From NCBI GenBank assembly GCA_003551325.1, contig PUMK01000282.1, positions 1 through 10,083 on the forward strand: DNA of 10,083 nucleotides. Direction: 5' to 3'. This DNA is from Candidatus Acetothermia bacterium (GTDB taxonomy: Bacteria > Bipolaricaulota > Bipolaricaulia > Bipolaricaulales > Bipolaricaulaceae). Shown one piece after another: positions 1-6,573 of the stretch. The notes beneath the pieces are model-generated. The model did no database searches. It was not told where the DNA came from and was given only the letters and a program-made list of their open reading frames with translations. The translations under genes were made by a program, and so were the position numbers. How positions within the stretch are numbered: position 1 is the stretch's first letter; every line of letters begins with the position of its first letter.

Positions 1-69
1 ATGCTCCAACACCATCCGCACCGCCCGCTCCCTGACCTCTGGAGAGTACCTCACACTTGACTTTGACAT
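1..69 (-). CDS. IS3-family transposase OrfA, N-terminal fragment
   Basis: An ATG at 69 (minus strand) opens 23 codons to the window edge. The peptide begins MSKSSVRYSPEVRERAV and continues RMVLEH. The YSPEVRERAVRMVLEH stretch is the typical first helix of the OrfA helix-turn-helix protein of IS3-family elements, which binds the IS ends and forms the OrfAB transposase by programmed -1 frameshifting with orfB. A GAGAGGA ribosome binding site lies at 77-83, seven bases from the ATG. The reading frame differs from that of the upstream regulator, so this is a separate gene. The rest of orfA and orfB should lie beyond position 1. The identification rests on the short N-terminus plus the IS terminus just upstream, which agree with each other. 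Confidence 0.85.
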   Translation of the reverse strand, partial: MSKSSVRYSPEVRERAVRMVLEH

Positions 70-119
70 GACACCATCCTCTCAACAAAAACACTCTCCG
101 GCAATCCCGGGGCGGTTCA
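1..119 (-). mobile_element. IS3-family insertion sequence, left end (partial)
   Basis: Read on the minus strand from 119, the sequence begins TGAACCGCCCCGGGATTGCC and reaches the start of an orfA-type transposase gene 50 bases later. A TGAACCGCCCCGG terminus is characteristic of many IS3-family elements of the IS3/IS51 type. The putative terminal inverted repeat covers about 94-119. The element runs off the window at position 1, so the right end, orfB and the 3-4 bp target duplication cannot be seen. It lies against the 3' end of the AfsR-like regulator gene and is transcribed in the same direction. The boundary at 119/120 is inferred from the family terminus and not from comparison of two ends. 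Confidence 0.85.
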
Positions 120-3100
120 TCATGGGGTGGCCGCGGCGCTTGGGGAGAGCACACCCCCTGAAGCGCGGACAGGGCCTCCCTACGGGCCTCTTCTACACTC
201 AGGCCTGCTTCAGAAGACATAAGCGATACCAGCTGGGCCTCGCCCAGTGCGTCGTGCAGCGAGGCGCAGAGCTGTCTGTGCGCCTGCTTGTGCACCGGCA
301 GTCGCGGCAACTGCAGTTGCTTGCGAACGGCCTCACCCGTGGCGAGCAGTTGTGCTGCGCGCTCGGGGCGCCCACCTTCCAAAAGCAAGCGGGCTGACGT
401 TTCGAGGAGGTCAGGCAGGTCCTTCCCGCTTCGCTGCCGAGCCAAGATCTCCATGGCCTCGATCAGACGAGCACGTGCAGTAGGTGGATCAACCCGACCG
501 AGAGCAATCCGAGCCAGCACATGCAACCCCTTGGCTCGCGACAGAGGGAGTTTGCCAGTACGGTCCAGTTCAAAGCTCTCCTTGACGTACTGCTCTGCTC
601 CGCGAAGATCTCCTTGATAAAGGGCGATCTCGCCGCGCGTGATCAGGATCTTGACGAGCGCATTTGCCTGTCCACTGGAGCGGGCGAGCTCAAGCGTGCG
701 GGAGATGTGCTCTTCTGCCTCTGCCAGGTCCCCCTCCGCCAACGCCAATCTAGCCAAGCAAAGGAGCGCATTGCGATGTGCAGCACTGTGATACGTGCGT
801 AGCAGCTCCGCGCTCTCCTCGAGGTGCCGCCTCGCTTCAGCGAACCCTCCTTGAGCCGCGCGCACCTCACCGAGATCAGCATGCATGTACGCCGTGAATA
901 ACGGGTCGCCGAGCTGGCGGAATGCGTCCAATGCCGAGCGGAAATTCCAGTGCGCAGTGGGAAGGTCCCCACGGTTTGCCGCCAACAGCCCCAGTGTTCT
1001 CCAGGCCAACCCCGCGTGAAACAGGTCGCCCGCATCTTGGCTCAGGGTCAGTCCCTCTTCCACATGCGCCTGCGTCTCCGGCTCCGTTGACCCCTGTTGG
1101 GCCTTCGCCAGGCCGTGAACGACCAGTACTTTGGCCAGCACTGCGGGCGACAGAACCGTCCGGGCACGTAGTCCTTCGGCAAGCCAACCAAGGGCCCTTT
1201 GCACGTGAGCTCGAGGAAGCCAAAATGGTTCGAGGCCCGTTGCGATGTACATCGCCTCTTCGGTGCGGCCGCGGTCCAGCGCCCAGCGGATCGCACCGTG
1301 GAAGTTGTCCAGTTCCCGATCCCACTCCTCCAGCCACTTCTGCCCTGACGAATCGGGGAGCAGAGCCTCTCGGAAAGCATCGGAGGTCCGCTCGGCCAGC
1401 TTCAGGAAATACTCGAGATGCCGCGCTCGAACGCGCTCGCTCTCTTCTATGCCGCCCTCGGCCAAGCGCTCGGCAGCGTAATGCCACACGGTATCCAGCA
1501 TTCGGTAGCGCGGGGCCGGTGTTCGGTCAAACAGGGCAAGAGATTTCTCCACAAGTGCTGTCAGGCAATCCTGTACTGTGCTTTTCCTCAATCGATCATC
1601 GGCACAGACCACCTTGGCCGCCTCCAGTGTCCATCCTCCCCAGAAGACGGTGGCCCTCTGTAAGACACATTGCTCCGCTTTGGTGAGCAGTTCGTAGCTC
1701 CAGTCTAACGTCGCCCGCAGCGTCTGCTGTCTGGGAAGGGCGGTGCGGCTTCCGCCAGTGAGCAACCTAAACCGGTCGTCGAGATGACCGGCAATCTGCT
1801 CCACGGAAAACCCACGCACCCGCGCCGCCGCCAGTTCGATCGCGAGCGGAATACCGTCCAGTCGACTGCATATCTCCTTGACCATGCCGGCATTGAGCTT
1901 GTGGAGACGAAACGACGGATCGAGCCGCCGTGCCCTTTGCACAAACAGCCTGACCGCCTCGGATTGCGGGGTCTGCCCTGAAGCAGCGTACTCCGTGTCC
2001 GCCTTGCTTCCTGCGACTGCCATCGGCGGAACCGCGAATACCGTTTCCCCATCAGCCCGGAGCACTTCACGGCTGGTAGCCAGGATCCGCAGTCCTGTGC
2101 ACTGGCTGAGCAGTCGTCCCGTGATCTCCGCTGCCCCTTCCACCAACCGCTCGCAGTTGTCCATAATCAGAAGCACGCATTTCTCGCGGAGGCCCCCAAC
2201 CAAGGTCTCGACCATCGGCTGCCCCGGCCGCTCGGCTACCGCAAGCGCCCTCCCTATTGCCTGAGGTATTAGGTCAGAGCTGTCCAGGACAGACAAGTCG
2301 ACCCACCATACCCCATCGGGAAACCGCTCCAGAACATCCGAGGCCGCCTGCAATGCCAGTCGCGTCTTACCTACCCCACCCACACCTGTCAGCGTGAGAA
2401 GACAGCTTCCTTCAAGCAGCTGTTTCACTTGCCGAAGCTCTTCCGATCGACCGACAAAACTGGTCGCCCGTCGCGGCAAGTTGTGGGGGACCGCCCGCAC
2501 AAGCTCGATGGATTCGCCGCTGCGGATTCGCTCGTGAAGCTCCACTGTCTGTGCCTGCGGCCCCACGTCAAGCTCGTCGGCCAGAAGCTGCGCACACGCC
2601 TGGTATTGCCGCAGCGCCGCACTGCGCTCGCCCAATACCGCGTGCAACTCCATCAGTTCCCGGTGTACTTCCTCCTGCAGGGGACTCAGCTGAAGAGCCC
2701 GCTTCGCGTATTCCAGGGCCTTCTCGTACCGGCCATAGAGCTTGTGGCATGCTACAAGCTGGACAAGTGCCTTCCCGTAGCAATCCCTCATCCGCTCGGC
2801 TTCCAACACGGCCCACTCCTCCCAGCATCCTTCCATGAACGGGCCGCGATAGAGCGCAATGGCCTCTTCCAGAAGCTGCTCTCTTTCGTGGGGGGTTGCA
2901 GCAGCCGATTCCTCCAAAAGGCGGAGAAAGGACTCCACATCGCACTGGCACTCCAGTCCAGGGTTAAGCTGCACGGTGTGCCCCACAGTGATCAACGCCT
3001 CCTGGCCAAGCTTCTTGCGGATCTGATAGAGCGCTTGGCGCATGTTGCCCTGCGCCTTTCCCTCCGCCATATCTCCCCAGAAGAGGCTTACGAGGGTTTC

Positions 3101-3235
3101 ACGAGTGTGTGGTCTGTCCCGGTGGTAGATCAGGTAAGCGAGCAGCGCTTGCGTCTTTCGCGTTGGTAGGCCGCATAGGGACTCCCCCTCGCGCTCAAGT
3201 TCGAACCCACCCAGCAACCGCGCACGGAGAGTCAT
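2..3235 (-). CDS. AfsR/SARP-like regulator: winged helix, BTAD, NB-ARC-type ATPase, TPR; 3' end interrupted by an IS
   Basis: I read one uninterrupted minus-strand frame from the ATG at 3235 to the window edge. At least 1038 codons precede the IS boundary. Residues 1-95 look like an OmpR-type winged helix (LLGGFELE, RKTQALLAYLIYHRDRP, MRQALYQIRKKLG). Residues about 98-245 form a BTAD helical domain. An NB-ARC/STAND ATPase follows, with Walker A GVGGVGKT at 284-291 (Lys290), Walker B VLLIMDN at 354-360, ATSR at 387-390 and a GIPLAI motif at 461-466. Residues from about 640 to 1010 form TPR-like helices ending in LSVEEARREAL. These parts define the AfsR-like class of cytoplasmic transcription regulators, in which nucleotide binding gates DNA binding. 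The length matches the family. GGGGAG at 3245-3250 is the ribosome site. The frame has no stop before position 1: codons below 119 are IS sequence and add a tail of foreign residues. The regulated genes are probably the divergent set. Confidence 0.9.
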   Translation of the reverse strand, partial: MTLRARLLGGFELEREGESLCGLPTRKTQALLAYLIYHRDRPHTRETLVSLFWGDMAEGKAQGNMRQALYQIRKKLGQEALITVGHTVQLNPGLECQCDVESFLRLLEESAAATPHEREQLLEEAIALYRGPFMEGCWEEWAVLEAERMRDCYGKALVQLVACHKLYGRYEKALEYAKRALQLSPLQEEVHRELMELHAVLGERSAALRQYQACAQLLADELDVGPQAQTVELHERIRSGESIELVRAVPHNLPRRATSFVGRSEELRQVKQLLEGSCLLTLTGVGGVGKTRLALQAASDVLERFPDGVWWVDLSVLDSSDLIPQAIGRALAVAERPGQPMVETLVGGLREKCVLLIMDNCERLVEGAAEITGRLLSQCTGLRILATSREVLRADGETVFAVPPMAVAGSKADTEYAASGQTPQSEAVRLFVQRARRLDPSFRLHKLNAGMVKEICSRLDGIPLAIELAAARVRGFSVEQIAGHLDDRFRLLTGGSRTALPRQQTLRATLDWSYELLTKAEQCVLQRATVFWGGWTLEAAKVVCADDRLRKSTVQDCLTALVEKSLALFDRTPAPRYRMLDTVWHYAAERLAEGGIEESERVRARHLEYFLKLAERTSDAFREALLPDSSGQKWLEEWDRELDNFHGAIRWALDRGRTEEAMYIATGLEPFWLPRAHVQRALGWLAEGLRARTVLSPAVLAKVLVVHGLAKAQQGSTEPETQAHVEEGLTLSQDAGDLFHAGLAWRTLGLLAANRGDLPTAHWNFRSALDAFRQLGDPLFTAYMHADLGEVRAAQGGFAEARRHLEESAELLRTYHSAAHRNALLCLARLALAEGDLAEAEEHISRTLELARSSGQANALVKILITRGEIALYQGDLRGAEQYVKESFELDRTGKLPLSRAKGLHVLARIALGRVDPPTARARLIEAMEILARQRSGKDLPDLLETSARLLLEGGRPERAAQLLATGEAVRKQLQLPRLPVHKQAHRQLCASLHDALGEAQLVSLMSSEAGLSVEEARREALSALQGVCSPQAPRPPHDEPPRDCRRVFLLRGWCHVKVKCEVLSRGQGAGGADGVGA

Positions 3236-3264
3236 AGGATCACGCTCCCCACTACTTCAAGTCC

Positions 3265-3292
3265 ATTATAGTAATGAGATAAGAAAAGGCAA
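3265..3292 (-). promoter_or_regulatory. Sigma70-type promoter of the regulator gene
   Basis: On the minus strand there is a perfect -10 hexamer TATAAT (3270-3265) and a -35-like TTGCCT (3292-3287, four of six matches) with a 16 bp spacer. Transcription would start near 3258, giving a leader of about 23 bases that contains the GGGGAG ribosome site before the ATG at 3235. The spacing is good throughout. The AT-rich patch stands out in a GC-rich window. Confidence 0.65.
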
Positions 3293-3343
3293 GAACGCGC
3301 AGATGCGGATTTCCTACTGTCTACGGCGATTCCAGGGTGGCCA

Positions 3344-3387
3344 TTTCACGAATTTTTCACGTTTCTTTGACGCTCGGGGTCTAGGCT
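3344..3387 (+). promoter_or_regulatory. Candidate SARP/AfsR-type operator and promoter: three 11-bp-phased heptamers plus -10
   Basis: TTTCACG occurs at 3344-3350 and again at 3355-3361, and TTTGACG occurs at 3366-3372. The three copies start exactly 11 bp apart with 4 bp spacers, so they lie on one face of the helix. The third contains TTGACG, a -35-like hexamer. A -10-like TAGGCT follows at 3382-3387, nine bases after the last heptamer. SARP and AfsR regulators are known to bind direct heptamers of 11 bp period that overlap the -35 region and end about 8 bp before the -10. The fit, next to a divergent AfsR-like gene, is the evidence. The predicted transcription start is near 3393-3395. Binding itself is inferred. 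Confidence 0.55.
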
Positions 3388-3392
3388 GGCCC

Positions 3393-3623
3393 ATGGTGGG
3401 CCGAGTGGGCCTACAGGAACGGCACCAGGCGACGTTCGTGCTGCGCATGTGGACCGAGGGCACGCGCCCAGATGGAGGCATGCTCTGGCGCGGGGTCGTC
3501 GAGCACATCCAGGGCGGAGAGCACAAGGCCTTCCAGGACCTGGGGCTAGCGCTGCGGTTCATCGAACAGCGGATGGATGAAGGCGGACACAGGAGAACAA
3601 AGGGAGGTGTAGGTGATGCGTAA
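3393..3623 (+). CDS. Small conserved-looking protein of unknown function (76 aa)
   Basis: The frame is open from an ATG at 3303, but I choose the ATG at 3393. It leaves the phased-heptamer operator outside the gene, coincides with the predicted transcription start, and gives a compact 76-residue protein. The core reads ATFVLRMW, then LWRGVVEHIQGGEHKAFQDL and LRFIEQRM. From memory this resembles small uncharacterised proteins with a VLRxW...WRGxVEHxQSGE...F.dL pattern found in several deep-branching bacteria. I know of no assigned function. There is no signal peptide, membrane segment or cysteine motif, so it is probably cytoplasmic. The stop (3621-3623) overlaps the start of the next gene, which suggests translational coupling. 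No clear ribosome site precedes 3393, consistent with a leaderless message. The alternative start at 3303 has only a poorly spaced AAAAGG. Confidence 0.65.
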   Translation: MVGRVGLQERHQATFVLRMWTEGTRPDGGMLWRGVVEHIQGGEHKAFQDLGLALRFIEQRMDEGGHRRTKGGVGDA

Positions 3624-5340
3624 GGCATGGGTGGGAACTCTGGCATTGGTGCTGGTTGGGGTGTTTGTGGGTGCACAAGTTGGCGTGGCTGAGCTTGTGT
3701 TTCGGGTGGAGCGGGTGACGGGCGATCTATGGGCCAAGGGGTGGATCGAGACGTCCACAGGCTTCAAGTTCCCCGATGGGACGACGATGACCACGGCAGC
3801 CGTTGGCAATGGAAACGGCTGGTCCCTCACCGGGAACAGCGGGACGAACCCAGACACCCACTTCCTCGGAACCACCGACGACGTGGCGTTCGAGATCCGG
3901 GTGAACAACGTGCGGGCGCTGAGGATCGTGCCACGTGCCGACAGTCCCAACATCATCGGGGGCTACCATGGCAATACGGTGGGAGCAGGCGTCTATGGGG
4001 CGACGATCAGTGGCGGAGGCATGAGCGACCACGTCAACCGGGTCACGAGTAACTTCGGTACGGTGGGTGGTGGCGGCTTTAACACCGCCAGCGGCGAGGG
4101 CGCCACGGTGGCCGGGGGCGGATGGAATTGGGCCGGCGGCGAGGGCGCCACGGTGGGCGGGGGCGGGGTCAACACCGCCAGCGGCGATGTCTCCACGGTT
4201 AGCGGGGGCGAGGATAACACCGCCGCAGGCGACTACGCCACGGTGAGCGGGGGCATCGAGAACACCGCCAGCAGTTGGTACGCCACGGTGGCTGGCGGAT
4301 ATCGGAACACCGCCAGCGACCACGCCGCCACGGTGAGCGGGGGCGATTTTAACGCCGCCAGCGACCACGCCGCCACAGTGGGCGGGGGCGATTTTAACAC
4401 CGCGAGCGGCGTCTGGGCCGCGGTGGGCGGGGGCCATAACAACACCGCCAGCGGAGAACGCTCCACGGTGGCCGGGGGGATTTTCAGCAGCGCCAGCGGC
4501 GACAGCGCCACCGTGGCCGGGGGCTATGGCAACACCGCCAGCGGCGAGGAAGCCACGGTGGGCGGGGGCCATAACAACACCGCCAGCGGAGAACGCGCCA
4601 CGGTGGCCGGGGGCTTCGAGAACACCGCCGCCGGGGACTACAGCTTCGCCGCCGGGCGGGGGGCCAATGCGGATCACGACGGCTCTTTCGTTTGGGCTGA
4701 TGGCACCGGTGCGGGAGCTGAGTCATTCGGCCCCAATTACGTCAACTTCCTTGCCTCAGGAGGCTTCAGTATCGATCTGCCCGCTACAGGAAACCCGTCT
4801 TCATCGACTTCTTCAGTCGTTGACCGCCCTGCTTCTCCGTCGCCAATGCAAGCGGGTGATGCATGGTTTGATCTGAATAGCCCTGGACCGGGGGTCAACT
4901 TCATCGTGACCTCGACGGGCGGCAATCTTACCTGGGGAGGGGTGTGGCAGGATGCCTCGGACCGCGCCCTGAAGGAGAACTTCGAGCCCGTCGACAAACA
5001 CAGTATCCTGGAAGGGCTGGCCGAGCTTCCCATCACCCGCTGGAACTACATCGTGGAGGGACCAGATATCCAACACGTCGGACCCGTGGCCCAAGACTTC
5101 TACGAGGCTTTCCAGCTCGGTACCAGTGACCGACATCTCGACAGCGTCAATACCGGTGGTGTCGCTTTCGTCGCCATCCAGGCGCTCTATGAGCGGAGCC
5201 AAGAGCAAGACGAGCGGATCGAACAGCTCACGGAGGAGAACGCACAGCAAGCTGCGCAGATCGCCCAGCTGACCGCCGAGAACGAGGAGTTCCGTGCACG
5301 GCTGGAGGCCTTGGAGGCACTGGTCCAGGGAGGTGAGTAG
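3616..5340 (+). CDS. Secreted fibre-like protein: YadA-head-type repeats, S74 intramolecular chaperone, coiled coil
   Basis: The protein has 574 residues from the ATG at 3616. A GTG at 3613 is in frame, but GGAGG (3603-3607) is better spaced, at 8 bases, to the ATG. Residues 1-25 form a Sec signal peptide. Residues about 40-140 (GWSLTGNSGTNPDTHFLGTT, then PNIIGG and GATISGGG) form a module common in repeat-rich surface proteins. Residues 156-350 are thirteen 15-residue repeats, NTASGxxATVxGGxx, expected to fold as a trimeric beta-roll head. Residues from about 446 carry an S74 (endosialidase-type) intramolecular chaperone, with SDRALKEN holding the Ser448/Lys453 dyad at the i, i+5 spacing used for self-cleavage, then HVGPVAQDF and GVAFVAIQALYE. 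Residues 524-571 are a heptad coiled coil. The S74 domain normally guides trimer assembly and then cuts itself off. There is no YadA membrane anchor, so the mode of surface attachment is unknown. The start overlaps the small upstream gene. Confidence 0.88.
   Translation: MRKAWVGTLALVLVGVFVGAQVGVAELVFRVERVTGDLWAKGWIETSTGFKFPDGTTMTTAAVGNGNGWSLTGNSGTNPDTHFLGTTDDVAFEIRVNNVRALRIVPRADSPNIIGGYHGNTVGAGVYGATISGGGMSDHVNRVTSNFGTVGGGGFNTASGEGATVAGGGWNWAGGEGATVGGGGVNTASGDVSTVSGGEDNTAAGDYATVSGGIENTASSWYATVAGGYRNTASDHAATVSGGDFNAASDHAATVGGGDFNTASGVWAAVGGGHNNTASGERSTVAGGIFSSASGDSATVAGGYGNTASGEEATVGGGHNNTASGERATVAGGFENTAAGDYSFAAGRGANADHDGSFVWADGTGAGAESFGPNYVNFLASGGFSIDLPATGNPSSSTSSVVDRPASPSPMQAGDAWFDLNSPGPGVNFIVTSTGGNLTWGGVWQDASDRALKENFEPVDKHSILEGLAELPITRWNYIVEGPDIQHVGPVAQDFYEAFQLGTSDRHLDSVNTGGVAFVAIQALYERSQEQDERIEQLTEENAQQAAQIAQLTAENEEFRARLEALEALVQGGE
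4081..4665 (+). repeat. In-gene tandem array of 13 x 45 bp encoding head repeats
   Basis: Thirteen consecutive 45 bp units start at 4081 and step exactly in frame to 4665. Each begins with AACACCGCCAGCGG or a variant and encodes a 15-residue unit of the form NTASGxxATVxGGxx. A degenerate unit precedes the array (FGTVGGGGF) and one follows (NADHDGSFVWADG). Units 6 and 7 are nearly identical at the DNA level. A 41 bp block at 4421-4461 recurs exactly at 4556-4596, an offset of 135 bp or three units. This pattern indicates growth and homogenisation by unequal recombination or slippage. Confidence 0.9.
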
Positions 5341-5352
5341 GACAGAACAACC

Positions 5353-5402
5353 GACTGGCTGGGCAGGCACGCCTCAAGGAGATGAAGCCTGCCTAGCTGG
5401 TT
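5353..5402 (+). terminator. Strong stem-loop after the fibre gene, possible terminator or attenuator
   Basis: Arms 5353-5368 and 5387-5402 can form 16 consecutive pairs: 12 Watson-Crick, including a GGCAGGC/GCCTGCC base, and 4 G-U. The loop has 18 bases. The hairpin begins 12 bases after the stop codon at 5340. No convincing U-run follows (only TTCTAT), so it is a weak match to an intrinsic terminator. It could instead protect the 3' end of the fibre message or reduce read-through into the downstream protease genes. Confidence 0.45.
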
Positions 5403-5526
5403 CTATCAGAGGGAGCGCAACGGGCAGCCAAGCCTTGCCTGAGCTGACGCGGTGGAGGTGGGCATAAGTGCTACGAGCAAGGGGTGCATCCCTATGGCTA
5501 GGGTGACTGGGAGAACCGGCTTTCAC

Positions 5527-6573
5527 ATGGTGCGTTCTCGATGGTCCCTGGCACTCGCAGCGCTTCTTCTTGCCTGCCCTCTTGGAACCTACAGCCAGGA
5601 GTCCGATTGGGAGACGACCCTCAACCACGTACGCCCGGCAGTGGTGCAGGTGTTCGGCCAGACGGACCGTTGGACCACCTGCGGAAGCGGGGTGGTCATC
5701 TCCCCCCATGGGTACATCCTCACCGCTTCTCATGTGCTGGAGGACGCACGGTTGATCGTCGTGGTACTCAAGGACGGGCGGGAGTACGAGGCGTCGGTGG
5801 TGCGAACCCACCAGTCGATGGATGTTGGCCTCCTCCGGATCATGGCTACAGGGCTCACGCCCATCCGCTTTGGGAACGCGGCAGAACTCGACGATGGAGC
5901 AAAGGTGTGGATCTTGGGGCATCCAGGCTGCGCAGAGGAGTTGGTGGTCGCCCAAGGGAACGTCGGACGGACTAGCGAGAACCGCCCCATGGGCACGCTG
6001 TGGTACGATGCCCCGGTCCGGCAGGGACACTCAGGAGGCCCTGTGCTCAACGCTGCCGGGGAGCTTGTGGCCGTGCACTTTGAGCAGCCGGCTGCCGAGG
6101 GCGGAGGCCGTGCGGTGAGTGCACAAGAGGCCATACGCCTGATCCCAATGGGTGTTCTGTCCTTCGCCGACTGGGTTACCGTGAGCGAACCCGTAGCACC
6201 CGGCGACGTCCTGGAGATCGACCCTACGGGCATCGGCCAGTACCGCCTAGCCCGGGGGCCGTGCACCGTGTCTGTAGCGGGCGTCGTCTCCACAGCACCG
6301 GGGATAGTTCTAGGTGGAGATCTGGTTCTAGGTTCTGGGTTCGAGGTTCTAGGGGAGGACCAGGCGTTGCTGGCGCTCCTTGGCGTGGTCCCGGTCAAGG
6401 TGACCGACGAGGGCGGCACCATTGCTGTGGGAGATCTCCTCATCGTGTCTTCAACCCCTGGCCACGCCATGCGCTGGGACCCGGACTCAGGAGAGATATG
6501 CGGCCTCGTGGGCAAGGCCCTGGAGCCTCACGAGGAAGGCGAGAGCATAATCGAGGTGCTGCTGACCAGATGA
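5527..6573 (+). CDS. Trypsin-like S1C (DegP-type) serine protease, probable lipoprotein, with C-terminal fibre-type module
   Basis: The frame opens at a GTG at 5452 with in-frame ATGs at 5494 and 5527. I choose 5527 (348 residues) because it gives a proper signal peptide, MVRSRWSLALAALLLAC, and GGGAGAA lies at 5509-5515. LLAC (residues 14-17) is a lipobox, so Cys17 is probably lipidated. The protease domain has His69 (TASH), Asp99 (SMDVGLL) and Ser169 (GHSGGP), with spacing of 30 and 70 residues as in DegP. Instead of PDZ domains, residues about 219-348 carry a beta-rich module (PGDVLEID, VAGVVSTAPGIVLGG, VPVKV, GDLLIVSSTPGHAM, GLVGKALEP, IIEVLL). From memory this module is typical of the ends of phage-tail-like and repeat-rich surface proteins. 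A function in cleaving or maturing extracytoplasmic proteins, perhaps the neighbouring fibre, is inferred. The substrate is unknown. Confidence 0.85.
   Translation: MVRSRWSLALAALLLACPLGTYSQESDWETTLNHVRPAVVQVFGQTDRWTTCGSGVVISPHGYILTASHVLEDARLIVVVLKDGREYEASVVRTHQSMDVGLLRIMATGLTPIRFGNAAELDDGAKVWILGHPGCAEELVVAQGNVGRTSENRPMGTLWYDAPVRQGHSGGPVLNAAGELVAVHFEQPAAEGGGRAVSAQEAIRLIPMGVLSFADWVTVSEPVAPGDVLEIDPTGIGQYRLARGPCTVSVAGVVSTAPGIVLGGDLVLGSGFEVLGEDQALLALLGVVPVKVTDEGGTIAVGDLLIVSSTPGHAMRWDPDSGEICGLVGKALEPHEEGESIIEVLLTR

Noticed and set aside
876..1487. Minus-strand open frame of 203 codons
   Set aside because: It is a shifted frame within the regulator gene. Its peptide is arginine- and glycine-rich and unlike any family.
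922..1686. Plus-strand open frame of 254 codons inside the regulator
   Set aside because: It is antisense to the regulator's NB-ARC and TPR coding region, has no family motifs, and the minus-strand frame carries all conserved motifs.
2429..3169. Plus-strand open frame of 246 codons over the winged-helix/BTAD region
   Set aside because: It is the codon-aligned mirror of the regulator frame. Long mirror frames are expected in GC-rich genes with few rare leucine or serine codons.
3367..3395. TTGACG as a normal -35 of a sigma70 promoter
   Set aside because: No -10-like hexamer lies 16-18 bp downstream. The only candidate, TAGGCT, is nine bases away, which fits an activator-dependent promoter better.
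4081..4665. Regular repeat considered as a CRISPR array
   Set aside because: Units are contiguous 45 bp blocks in one reading frame with no unique spacers, and they encode a known type of protein repeat.
3727..4677. Minus-strand open frame of 316 codons with regular repeats
   Set aside because: It mirrors the 45 bp repeats of the fibre gene. Its periodicity comes from the plus-strand coding repeat.
3616..5340. Classification as a classical trimeric autotransporter (YadA-type)
   Set aside because: The C-terminus is an S74 chaperone and coiled coil. There is no four-strand membrane anchor ending in an aromatic residue.
5452..5526. Upstream GTG start for the S1C protease
   Set aside because: It would put 25 polar residues before the signal peptide. 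The ATG at 5527 gives a normal basic n-region and hydrophobic core.
5374..6030. Minus-strand open frame of 218 codons opposite the S1C protease
   Set aside because: The plus strand has a full catalytic triad here. The antisense peptide has no recognisable domain.
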